This document shows positions 10,201 to 21,354 of a stretch of 64,000 nt of DNA, in pieces. A program made the translations under genes and the position numbers. Source of the DNA: Saturnia japonica. Lineage: Eukaryota > Arthropoda > Insecta > Lepidoptera > Saturniidae. The first letter of the stretch is position 1; every line of letters starts with the position of its first letter. The DNA lies in NCBI GenBank assembly GCA_033032175.1, contig CM065318.1:8866001-8930000 (forward strand). Direction: 5' to 3'. The notes beneath the pieces were generated by a model, which was given only the letters and a program-made list of their open reading frames with translations, made no database searches and was not told the DNA's origin.

Positions 10201-13200
10201 ATTTTCGTGTGATTTCGTTGTTTTTCTTAGTTATATTTGACAATATTGTGAAGATAGTATTGTAATCTATTACAATTAATAAAATTGAAGTGTCTGTTTG
10301 TAATGTCAAAATAACAGTTTTGTACTAAATACGTATGAAAGTAATCTCCGAAACGGTTAGACCGATTTTAACGGGACTTTCACTGGTAGATAGCTGTATT
10401 TATAGGGAGTAACTTAGGCTACTTTAATTTTAGAAAAAGAAATCTAGGGTTCACGGTGAATCTATTCGGGTGCTTAAATGACTTATGCTGAGTAAACCAT
10501 AAGAGATATAGCAAATTAATGTAAAACATAATTATAAGTATTAAAAAGTCCGGGAGAGTATATATCTATCTTCTAAGGAACACCCACAATGAGTATTTTT
10601 GTCTTTAAAATAGCCGGGAGCGGAGGAGCAAGATTCGCGCGGTCATTCTGTAGTCCACGTGAGCGAACCCACGGGCACAGCTAGTCTTAAATGTTATTGA
10701 ACTAGCTCGCTCCCGTCATGGTTGAGTTGGCCCATCTTTTTTACTTTGTAACTGAATTGCTAAATACCAATTTTCATAGATCTATCTTCCAAAATGACAG
10801 ATTTTCATACAAACTTTCATACCCTTTTTCATTAACTTAGAGATAGAATTTCCAAAAATGCTTTCTTAGTGCTCACCTACATTTAAAAAGGCACCCGTAT
10901 GCAATTTTTTACGGCCTCAGCAGTTTTATCTGTGCGTTGATATGTCAGTCAGTCAGTCAACTTTTTATATAGATAGATTACCATTTGCTTTCATTTTTGC
11001 ATTTGCAACACTTACTCAAAACCTTATTTGTAAAATAGATTTTAGTTGTTTCATTCAAATCGATAAATAATAAATGTTAGAGATGTGTGCCTATCTCTAC
11101 CTGCAACTCATCAACCTAAACCGTTGAACCGAAATGGCCTGAATTCATACAATAGTTAAGTGACTGTAAAACACTAAACCGCAACATTTTAAAACCATTT
11201 GTTTTTATTGTAAAGCCGCTGAACCGGTGTTGTGGTTGTTGCCAAGTCGAATCGAAACCACAATCTGAGTAATCTATGCCTTTAACCGATTGGAAAACTT
11301 GGCGACGACTGACGCGCTTTTTGGTCAAGACATGGTGTATTACTACCGTTTTAATATCCATTATAGTACCTAAGTTACTACTACTACTTAGATGCTAATT
11401 TGACAAATTGATAAACATTTTTTAATTACAATATAGACATACATATCCACAATATCACTCGATTTTAAGTGTGAGTCAGCTGGGCTTGCGGTTTCGCTCA
11501 CGTGGTCTACAGAATGTCATCGATCGGGCACACGTGCGAATCTTGCTCCCCCGCTACCGGTTATTTTAAAGACAAAAATATTTATTGTGGGTGTTCTTTA
11601 AAAGTTAGACCTATATTCTCGGTGACTTTTTTGTGCGTATTTTTAATGCCTACAAGTATTTAGTATATTAATTTTATATATCTCTTATATCAGCGTAAGT
11701 CATTTAAGCGCCCGAATTGATTCACCATGACCAATTTTTTTTATTTGCGCAAAACACTTATTCTTTTTCTAAAATAATAGTAGCCTAAGTTACTCCTTAT
11801 AACATCAGCTATTTAACGTGAAAGTCCCTTCAAAAACGATCCAACCGTTTCGGAGATTATCCGGAACAAACAGACAGACAGAGTTAAAAATTTCAAAATG
11901 GTTTTTTTGTTCCATTTTAATTTATAACAACTCTCATAGGCTGGTTTTGTTTATTTTGCAATGTGAACACAGCAGAGGGTAGAAATGGCTATAAAATATA
12001 TTGTATAGGTATAATTGTTATAGGCCAGAGTTAATATTTTTTATAGTAAATAGTGCCCGACTTAAAATGTCGTAACGATCATTAATTTTTATAACATCGC
12101 AAAGGTAGGCTCACTGACATTTATTCGTGTCTACTATATACTTAATATTACACTGAGATATCTAATGTATAAGTTTAAGTAGATATGATGGACAATATGT
12201 AAAATACTAGATGCGTTCCCGGATCCGCACGAGTGCTCTAAAATAATATTTATTTATAAAAATGAATATAACGAAACATACATTAAAATGAAGTCAATGA
12301 ACATATTTATGTATGAATTTTTAAAAATCACGTACATTTATAATTACACAAGTTATTACACGCAATATCTACCTATTATGTAGAGTAGGTACATACTTCT
12401 TACATTTGACGACATCACGACATATTTTCTGCATATTTCTGTATGTAATACGGGTTACTAGATAATAAATAAAAATAGCCTTTACTCGCTTGTACTTGGC
12501 ACAACTATGAGCAAAGAGATAACATTTTTATATAAATGAATGTTTCTTTGTCCCCTATGCATTCATAAATAAACCATCCGATTGCGATGAAACTTTGGCG
12601 AGTTGTTGTGCGCACACCCACGAGTGTTCTATATTAGAATTATTAGATTACAATAGATGGCACGCGAGTCGTTTCATTTCAAAGACAATGGAAACTAAGT
12701 CGCCGGCAAAAGGTAGTATTTAATAACACTTAAGGTTGGTTTATACGTATCCAGTCACTTGCGTTAGTCTCACTAGCATACCAGCGCTGGCAAAGTACTA
12801 CTACCGTATAAACACTTTTTCGTACAAATCCGGCGCGGGGGCGCTGGCTACCCAGCGCAGGAAACGGTATAAAATCGCGACTTTTAGGAAAAACAAAGTC
12901 GGTGTGAAGCCCTTGGGTCAGGCAGCCGCCCGCGCGATACAAAGTGACACTATACGTGCAACACTTAGGTACCCACACACAACATTACACACGTATGAAC
13001 ACACACACGTGCACACCACACAGGTACATAGGTTCTGTAAGGGACCTTTTTTTTTTTTTTTTTTCTTTTTTTGCGCTAGTTAGACTAATGCGCTAGTTAG
13101 TGTAGAAAAACCATTCCGATTACTGAATACACATACGCACGGTTCCTTCCTTCCTCCCAGGAGGAGGGGAACGTGCATATGAGTATATATTAGTTAGCTC

Positions 13201-13418
13201 GAATTCTCATAAGATAAGGGAATTAGTTAGATCGCGACTTTTTCGCATTCGCGACGACCGCCCGAGCCGAGGTTCGGCCACTCTGGCACCCTCGTGCGGG
13301 TCGTCACAAACTTTCGCGGCTGAGTGCCCTAAGCGCTCGCCCCCAAGTCCGGTGAAGCTGTAAAAGCCGCAGCGGCTCTGTTTGACGATAGGGCCCCTAA
13401 GGCTAACAGTGTAGTCAG

Positions 13419-13453
<35 letters not shown>

Positions 13454-14661
13454 AAAGTTATTGACCAAAATTTCCCCCTTTTTTGATAAACTAATTATTT
13501 TAATTGCAAAGAACGATGAACTCGGAAATCGCAGTAATGTTATGCAGTGTTTTTGAATAATGTAATAATGTTTCATATTACAGGAAGACCAAAAATACCT
13601 AATCCAGTTGACTCGTATCCATGACGTAGTGAAGCCAGAATGGCGAAACAGCGGGAAAGGAACCAACACATTGCATAACATTAACCATCTTTACTCGAGA
13701 CTCAAGAAATCACAACTAGATGGCCTTTATAAACTCTACAGGTTAGTTATATTTCCTCTAATATTTTGCTATACATGAAATAATAAATAATTGAATTGAA
13801 ATAATTTTATTAAACGCTAGCTGTATCACACGGTTTGAACCGTGTCAAATTATTCAACCAATATTCAACCGCAACCGTGTAGCTTATCGTTGTTCTCAAT
13901 TCTCGTACTTGCCAACAGCTTTCCAGATTGATTGACGTTTATCTTTAGATTCGTAGAGCGTAATCTTCCTCAATAAAAAAAAGGCTATAAAATGCAATTT
14001 TTTTTTTTTAAGTATGTACAATGGTTCCGAAGATTATACTTCAGTCCCTTCAGATATAATAATATACCTACACAAAAACAGACACAAACAATTCTGTCTC
14101 TTTCTTTAGAATATTAGTAGGTATAGATTGACGCAGACTTCTAGAAATCGTAATAAAAAAGAAACATTGTAGCGACCCAACTAGGAATTGGCAAAGCGCC
14201 AACCGTATAACATACAATGTTTTGTAATATGTACTAGGTACATATATTATTTAGTACTAGCTGTGCCCCACGGTTTCACTCTTGTTAATTTTATACGACA
14301 AACCCCGCCAATGCACCCGTGTATGCATTTTTTTATATATTGCGTAAAGCTATCGACATTTTTATGGGGCATAAATATTTTTTTCAAATTAAAATATAGC
14401 CTATGTTACTCACTAATACTGTAGCTTTATTTTGGTGAAATATATTTTTTTAATCGGTCCAGTTGTATTTGAGTTTATCCATGACAAACAAAAAAAAAAA
14501 ACAAATCTTTCCTCTTTATAATATTGGTGTAGATAAATTATTAAGTGAATACAAAAAGTACAAATAAATTTTTTTTTGTCAGGTATGACTTCCAACTGTT
14601 CAACTACACCGCAGACAGCTATTACGACATAGTCCAAGAAGATAAAAGCAATCACGGATGA
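7240..14661 (+). CDS. Carbohydrate sulfotransferase (CHST8-14 type), five 3' exons
   Basis: A Golgi enzyme expected to move sulfate from PAPS to a sugar hydroxyl, probably on a chondroitin/dermatan or HNK-1-type glycan. The exons are 7240-7427, 7987-8284, 9333-9509, 13584-13741 and 14583-14661. All junctions are GT-AG and keep frame (phases 2, 0, 0, 2). They encode 299 residues ending in TGA. The 5' PAPS-binding motif reads CNIFKAASTSW across the first junction, and the 3' motif reads IVRHPLERLASAY in exon 2. FCTPCSFSFDVILKFE, near the end of exon 3, is the conserved C-x2-C region of the family. The cytoplasmic tail, membrane anchor and start codon are not seen, so the 5' exons lie upstream or outside the window. 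The 4.07-kb third intron is packed with repeats. The exact acceptor sugar cannot be told from sequence. Confidence 0.9.
7650..7870 (+). repeat. tRNA-derived SINE copy, diverged (intron 1)
   Basis: It shares 'cgcgtcgaccgacgtgagt', 'gcctggctagt' and 'acccactacgcttagc' with the better copy at 47743-48020. It lies in the first visible sulfotransferase intron. Confidence 0.6.
8526..8711 (+). repeat. tRNA-derived SINE copy (intron 2)
   Basis: A box A-like 'ggtcagttggtagcg' and a box B-like 'gagttcgagtccc' give an internal RNA polymerase III promoter. The body 'aaggaaaacattgtgat' is common to the family. Confidence 0.72.
8870..9110 (+). repeat. Repeat with 'ctgcggt...gtagggtttccagag' core, copy 1
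   Basis: The block 'agggtttccagagcacc' preceded by 'cctacagacgatcgcagcc' recurs at 19850-20095 and 40000-40130. The end 'taaccacttac' resembles the usual 3' end of lepidopteran SINE/LINE copies. Class not determined. Confidence 0.5.
10266..10685 (+). mobile_element. Helitron-like element, second family (intron 3)
   Basis: It starts TC and ends CTAGT at 10681-10685 after 'acccacgggcacag'. The 'ctccgaaacggttagaccg' and 'aacttaggctac' blocks recur at 11470-11905 (inverted), 52593-52880 (inverted) and 60090-60545. Confidence 0.6.
11470..11905 (-). mobile_element. Helitron-like element, second family, inverted partner
   Basis: Reverse-oriented relative of 10266-10685, recognisable by 'gtgggtgttctttaaaa', 'taagttactccttataacatc' and 'aaccgtttcggagatta' on the + strand. 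The CTAGT end is degraded. With the first copy it makes an imperfect inverted repeat with about 780 bp between arms. Confidence 0.55.
13046..13452 (-). mobile_element. GC-rich retroposon, poly-T start and poly-A tail
   Basis: On the - strand it begins with a run of about 30 T followed by 'agaactgactacactgtta'. A GC-rich body of about 330 bp follows, and the element ends in an A-rich tail (T-run at 13046-13072 on the + strand). The start recurs at 20711-20800 and, diverged, at 37897-38060. The poly-A tail points to retroposition. I do not recognise the family. Confidence 0.55.
14256..14535 (-). mobile_element. Helitron-like 3' end (intron 4)
   Basis: The + strand begins 'actagctgtgccccacggtt', the reverse of the CTAGT terminus seen at 5884. 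It is followed by 'atatagcctatgttactcac', a block common in such repeats. It ends about 50 bp before the last sulfotransferase exon. Confidence 0.5.
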
Positions 14662-15801
14662 ACATTAATTAGCGGAGAATGTTTCGTGATTCATCATAAC
14701 GCGAGTAGGCAACATTCATAACCAACGAAGGTTGATGAAACAATTCATCAATAACAAGAAAAACTGATCGTTCCGAATGATTGATGGACATTTTATTGAT
14801 CCATTGGAGTTGAGAGTCCTTTTTCTTCAACATATAAATTTGTTATCGTTACAAAGATATATTTTGTGATATGAATGAATGACAGCATCTTAAGTATTTA
14901 CGTTTTATCTGATTTAGTTAGATTATACTGTTTTCTATTGGTTGTGTTAGTAATTTGTAATAGAGTTGATACGTATCGCAGTCACTGATATTAATCGTGA
15001 TTTCAAATTGATTAGAATACTGATTCTCGTTAATCATTAAATTAATAAACATCTTCAACTCTGTAGGTACAAAGGCTTGGCATTCCTTTGATACTGTATT
15101 TAATACACCTACATTTATGCATGTCAAAATGTATAATTTCAAGTTAAACAGAGACATATTGCTGTAATAAACTACTTAGTTTAATACGTAGTGGTAGTAG
15201 CTCAATTTCGTTTTATGGATAAAATTGTAAATATGTACCATCATAATGTTTTCGTTGTTTTTAAAAGAAAAATAAAAATTCCTTAGTGCTTCCATATTAA
15301 TTATATCTAAATACTAAGGTTTCACTTTTTTTTCTAATGTATTATTTAATTTTATTAATTGTATTCAAGAATAATAATCCTATAATTAAAAAACAATAAG
15401 TAGGTGCTTAAAGAATAAATTCATCAACATAAAATTGCTTCGATAAAGAAGTATGTTAAATTTATCTTTTATCTTAACTTAAAATGAATTGCCTATATAA
15501 CGTGATGGTTTTCAATAATACTATTGAATATATAAACTATAGTCCGATATTTTAAGTAATAGATGCCTTTATGCAATGTTACCTCATGCAAAGTTTCATT
15601 TTAGATAATATTTTTGTAGTAAGTATTGTAGATATTATGTATAATATTTATTACTGTTCTATAAAAAATAAGTTACGTGTTATGAAAGATAATGTTTATT
15701 TTTGTAATATTTATGTATTCAGTTACCATAATTTGAATTAAGTATTCATTGTTTATTAATTTTGGTCACGGTTTATCAGTTATAGTAATTTATTGTTAAT
15801 A
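14662..15801. other. 3' flank of the sulfotransferase gene
   Basis: AT-rich, probably 3' UTR in part. AATAAA occurs at 15043-15048 and 15271-15276 and could serve polyadenylation. No further gene is seen. Confidence 0.4.
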
Positions 15802-16474
15802 CAGTGTAAACTCTTTATAACGAAACTCAAGGGACTGAGCATTTTTTGTCGTTATAGAGAGTTATCGTTATATGGGGTGTACAAAAAAACAACCAAATTA
15901 ACAAGAATTTTTAATATGTATGTCTTAGATAATAAATGCTTATAAATTATTGTTTACACATATAGTCTGATAACTTTGTCTGACGTTTTTTGCTATGCCA
16001 GTACTTGTTTTGTATTATTTTATGTATTCTATTCATATCTTCTTCTATCAAACTTTTTCGTCAACACTAATCGCTTTCCGTTTAATGGCCATGTTAACAG
16101 TTTCAAAGTAGGTTTACGACTGATAATACGATAGGTACCAGTATGCTTGGTCGAAGACCATCACTTCCGAGAAAACAATGCGTCATACTGCACGTGTTCA
16201 AGGCAATTAAGGATAACAAAAGCTAGACCGACCTGGGATGTTTCGGAGCTTCAAAGTCTTTTGTTACCTGATAACATAACATAAACAATAATACCGATAA
16301 TAAATATTTACTGTCTAAAAATATGAACACATTTCTTCGTAATAGAGAATGACGTATCGCTATAAAGAGTGTTTCATTATGTGGGTTTTAACGCAAACCA
16401 ACCAAGTTAGGCTCACTTCAACGTTATAGGGAGTTTATCGTTATAAAAGATAACGTTATAAAGAGTTTACACTG
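15802..16474 (-). mobile_element. pogo-like DNA transposon relic
   Basis: Perfect 21-bp inverted ends (15802-15822 and 16454-16474, outer bases CAGTGTAAACTC) are flanked by TA. On the - strand, near 16090, a frame reads MAIKRKAISVDEKV and then stops. This resembles the start of pogo/Tigger (CENP-B-like) transposases. At 673 bp with stops, the transposase is largely lost, so it would need help to move. Confidence 0.75.
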
Positions 16475-17084
16475 TAGTTAATTTAAGACATTAACGTGCT
16501 TAAACAAACAGACAAACAAACTTTTCCGTTTTATTATGATATAAGTATAGATTAAAATAATATTTCTTTCCTAAATCATTATCTTTGATACAGCAAAAAA
16601 AAAATCAATCAATTCTGTGTTTTAACCAATTCAAATCACCTTAACGGTGTTAACGTTATAAGCATTCAAAGTATGTTCTCTTGTTTGTTTCTGCGATAAT
16701 ATTTGAATGAGTAAAAACTTTTCATAGAGTGAAAAGATACAGATAGATATGCTATTAATAAGCATGCTTTCAGACGAGCATGCTATTCAACCGTATAACT
16801 ATATACATCAACTGTATGTCTTGATAAAAGCAAACTCGTTTTAAGCATGCCCTTGAATAAGTATGCTCAAAGTAAACACTCCTGTCATACATGTCATTTT
16901 TTAGCAAGCTCACTGGAACAAGTGTATTGAAAAATGGAAAACCAAGTGGATGAGTACAGATGATGGATGGAGGATTCCATACAGGAGGGCATTCTACTTC
17001 TAATGTTGTATTGACACGTTCCGCTCCTAGGTCGTTACTTAGTTAATAAGTGCGGTCATTAAGTAAGGTTTAAAGCAATTTGAC
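16475..17084. other. Intergenic, nothing recognised
   Basis: Repeated short 'agcatgct' motifs occur at 16750-16870 and again at 17410-17600, but no element border or gene can be drawn. Confidence 0.35.
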
Positions 17085-17310
17085 AGGCCTCGTGGAGCAG
17101 TGATAGTAAACGCTACTATTGAGCCGAGAGGTCGTGGGTTCGATCCCCGCCCATGACTGACTTTGTGTGATGAGCATAAATGTCAGTTGGGTGTGTCTGG
17201 GTGTTAAATATCTATGTTTATCAGCTGTTTAGTTACCATATTACAAGATTTGCTTAGTTTGAAATTAAATGGCCGTGTGTGAAATTGTGTCGTCATCTAT
17301 TTTTCATTTA
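17085..17310 (+). repeat. tRNA-derived SINE, second family
   Basis: The head is tRNA-like, with box A-like 'tggagcagtgatag' and box B 'gggttcgatcccc' at 17136-17148. The body 'tgtctgggtgttaaatatc' and 'attacaagatttgcttag' is the kind I associate with a common lepidopteran SINE. It lacks features of a functional tRNA gene. Confidence 0.75.
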
Positions 17311-19398
17311 TAAACTATTTATTTAATATTTCTGTATAATTTATCGACCAAGTCGAGTAATTCCAAGGTCTTTACATTATATTTTATTATTAAACAAGGT
17401 ATGGTCTTTGACTAGCATGCTCATTAGCAAACACGTTTACATTTGCATATGACCACTTCCCCTCCTACCCCCCCCCCCCTCCCCCAGCCCTCAGGTAGCA
17501 CACTCGTGGAAGCATGTTCGATACTAGCAATGGCTTCGACACACATGTCACTAGGTAGCAATTGCTTAACAATAGCATGCTTACGTGCTACTTACTAGCA
17601 TATCTATCTGTACCTTTAGTGTTGACGTATGGCGCCAATTCTATAATTTTAAAACTAATTTCATCAGAATAAGCTAGGCCGGGATGAAGCCAATTACAAG
17701 ATTAGCTTTAGAAACTTCGGTAACATTCGATATGAGAATAGAATTGTATATCCTATTATGTTCTGCAGTATTTGTTGAAATTTTAATAAATGGAAACAAA
17801 TTTTATTTAGAGGTAGATAACCAGACTCATCAAAAACTATAATTATATAATAATAAATATTATATATACCTATAATCTCACGTGTGAAGGTTGAACTAGT
17901 CGTAGTAAGTACCAACTAGAATTTGAGCTTAGTTTAAATTTTTTTTCGCATTTATTTTAGATATGTTTTATCAAATATGTTTCATTATAGGAAATAAAAA
18001 AAAATCACAGCGTTGATAATTACGGACATAGGTTCATAGGACTGTTTATTGAAAACTATCTTACTAAATAGAAAAAAAAAAGTAATATCCATGCTTAAAA
18101 TAACTAAAACACAGCTATTAAAAAGAATAAGCTTACTAAAATATCGAATTACAGACCAAAGTGGATGTAAATACACTTTATATATATATTACTTAATTGT
18201 TACTTAGGATGCAGAAAACAAAAAAAATGACAACGTAAGCAGGAAAATAATTTATATTTAGTTACCCAGAAAATTAACACCACGGTAAGAAAACCCATCG
18301 ATTGAACACGTAGTGCTTATAAAAATTGTAGTTTCTTACAACTTTAATAGCACTTATTGAATGGAAATATCGTTTAAAAAAATTGTAGATAATTACCAAG
18401 GATCTAAGGAGTAAAACAAAAAAGAAATATCCAGTAGTTTTTGCGTGATGCGCGCACAACGACCAACCTCTATAATTTTATTTATGTAGATATACCACCT
18501 GTATACACAATAGTATCAACAACACAAATTTATGAATAAAAAGCTAAAACTGCTACAAGACAGTTTGAGAACCCGACAAAAACTACAGCAATTTTATAAT
18601 TTATTTTTATCCTAAAAAGACATATTATATTTAATTCACTTGGCGAAATTGACTACATAGGTAGTAAGTCATTATTATTAAAAAAAAGATTATTCATCGT
18701 TATCATGAAATATCTATATCGATAATGAATTACGTAAATAGGTGTATAACCTTTATTTTTTTTGTTCTCGTGCCATTTTTATTCAATTTGAAATAGATTA
18801 TGTATGATAGTACATAATTAGAATATTGAATAACAGTAACAGAAAGAAATAAGTATGTATTTGTAGAAAATAAAAACGTATAGGTAATTGAAAAGTCTAG
18901 TGAGGTTGCTTTTTTAATACTTATTGTGGAATTCTCTTAATTGCGTAGCTACATAGATTTTATTCGCATTTTATCTTATTGTTCACAGTAAATACTTCTA
19001 CATACCTAAATAACGCAGTATTTATCAAAAGTTAGTAAAGTATATAGGTAGTTAATATTACGGAATTATTTATTAGACCAAAAAGATATGGCCTATGAAC
19101 GTAACTGTAATGGTGCTATAGTCCTTATAGATTTTGATCTCATATCAGAATGTGAGACGCGAAAGTGTCGTTGAATCGTTGCTAATTATGTATTGCATTT
19201 GAATACTGGTGGTGAATAAGTCGGTCGTGTTTACATACCGTTAAAAAATCTGAAAATTATAATTAGTACTTATAGAGAAATAAATAATCTGTTTATTAAA
19301 ATGTTTTATTCATTTCAATAGTACCTATAAACAATTTCACAGAATGAAATCAACCACACAGCTTGGTATGGGGAATCATAGTCATTGAAAAGCGTCAC
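17311..19398. other. Intergenic AT-rich stretch
   Basis: A C-rich run is at 17463-17487. The open frames seen on the - strand are short, low-complexity and have no motif. I see no gene. Confidence 0.4.
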
Positions 19399-19570
19399 GA
19401 AGGAATGATAGCTCAGTTGTAGTGAGTCTGAGCTTTCGGTGTAGGAAAACATCATGATGCGGTCTCAGCGGTACTTGAGAGCAAGTCATCTCATTACAAG
19501 GCCTCTTGGGCTTCATCGTCACTTAATATCACATGAGATTGTGGGCAAACGCTAAACCTATAGAGAATTA
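19399..19570 (+). repeat. tRNA-derived SINE copy, internally deleted
   Basis: Box A-like 'tagctcagttgtagtgag' is joined directly to the body 'ctttcggtgtaggaaaac', so the box B region is missing. The tail 'gtcacttaatatcac' and 'cgctaaacctata' is intact. Confidence 0.62.
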
Positions 19571-19849
19571 AAAAATGTGACGCTGGAAGTACCATCACAC
19601 TCCACAAAATTTGCTTGCGAAGTCTTCCCTAATTAGGCTGAATAACTATGGAATGCAATATGTATAAGAGAGGCCTCACTCTTATACATAGTGCATTCGC
19701 CTGCATTTATCGGAAATGTTCCACAGACTGGTGTGTGACACAAAAGAAGCTTTACTTTTTTAGAGAGAGATACACTCTTCTCAATTATGGTAACAGAAAG
19801 AGAGGTAGGGACACAGAGAAATTTCTTTGGAGACTCTCTCTAATTTGGG

Positions 19850-20095
19850 CAGTCGCGACTGATGGAATACCATCACCCTACAGAAAATCGCAGCCAAATA
19901 ACGTAGTGTTGCGTTCCTGCGGTGTGTAGGGTTTCCAGAGTTCTTTGGGGTAGGAGGGTACATGGTCGGCAAAGCGCTAGTGATATCTATGACATTACAA
20001 ACATCAATAAGCTACGATAGCCGCTTACAATCAGGCGGGTTGTATGCTTATTTGCCAACTATTTTGTAGCACCATGTAAAAAGACGTTATTTCTG
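19850..20095 (+). repeat. Repeat with 'gtagggtttccagag' core, copy 2
   Basis: Matches 8870-9110 and 40000-40130. It ends 'caggcgggttgtatgctta', 'tttgccaac', the usual 3' end of a lepidopteran retroposon. Confidence 0.55.
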
Positions 20096-20710
20096 AACAG
20101 ATTACTGGAAGTATCACTTCTCTGGAACAGGACTCTTATTTTACCTGTTTTAACTCACCCTTAATAATGCACTACCTAACGCGCACAAACGCCGAGCATA
20201 TTTAAAAACCGGTTGTTAAAGCAGCAACTAAATAATATAGACGAACACGTCAACGGCCGGAATGTTATGGATGATAAAAAGCCACTAACCGACTTGTAAG
20301 ATGTACTCCGTGAATAAGTCTTTCTGTTGACCAACCGCACGACATTCGATGATGATAAGACTTGCGAGTTCACGATGAATATCATTCACTGACCATTAGC
20401 AGGGTAATACCTAATATACAGTCTACGTCCATACACGGTCCGGGGCGCAGGTAAGTTCTCTATAGGGTCCGCGAAGACAAGGAATTAGTGGAATGTCTAT
20501 ATAGTAATGCCTTTCCGTCCGAGACGCGCATAGACTGGTCTGCACGGTTTTTTATGAATCCGTTAAAAATATACCAAGCAGAGGTTAGAAGAAGAGAAAG
20601 TGACAAATGTGTGGCATGAATATTGGTTAACATAATTATATTCTTTATAAAAGTTTGCTTGCGAATTTACCAGGTTTCATTTCAAATTCTTAAAACATCC
20701 ATTCTCTTAT

Positions 20711-20800
20711 TTTTAATTTTTTTTTTTTTTTTTTTAGAACTGACTACACTGTTAGCCTTATGGGCCCTAAAGCCGCTGCGGCTTTTACAGCTTCACCGTT
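20711..20800 (+). repeat. GC-rich retroposon, 5' fragment
   Basis: A run of 21 T is followed by 'agaactgactacactgtta' and 'gccgctgcggcttttacag', the start of the unit described at 13046-13452 in opposite orientation. The unit breaks off near 20800. Confidence 0.6.
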
Positions 20801-21354
20801 TAAACAATTTCATGAAATATGTACCAAAAAAAAGTTGGGTACTATAAACATTTTTATTTTTCTAACATTAAAAACACTGTTGCTTTATATTGACTATTTC
20901 ATATTTTCTGGATTAGATGCACGGGAAATTGCGGCAGATACTCTCGTTTCACAGGCGCACTGGTTTTATTCCTAAAAATAAACGATAAATATTGAAACTT
21001 TTCTATCTAAAAAAAAACATAATAAACTAGGTACTTGTATACCACGAAAACAGTACCACCGTTTTGGCTAAACATCTATTTAACCCTTTAAAAGCTGCGA
21101 TAAACGCGCTAAGATTTATATATAAAAAGGAAAACCCACGGTCGATTATATATTGCAAAAACTTGAAGAAAACTTAATACTCTATTAACATTTTTTAACG
21201 CAGAGACACATTAAATTACATAGTATAACTGCATTCAAAAAATTCTTTAATGAAAACTATACATTATCACCACTATTTAAAAACTTTCAAAATTTTAATT
21301 TTTTTTTACTATTTCGATGTCCATAAAGCAGTTGATTTTTTATCATTATCATAC

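Noticed and set aside
12736..13083. 115-codon frame near the GC-rich retroposon
   Set aside because: It ends in a poly-F run from the T-tract and has no recognisable domain.
17085..17160. Functional tRNA gene
   Set aside because: Box A and B are present, but the cloverleaf is poor and a SINE body follows directly.
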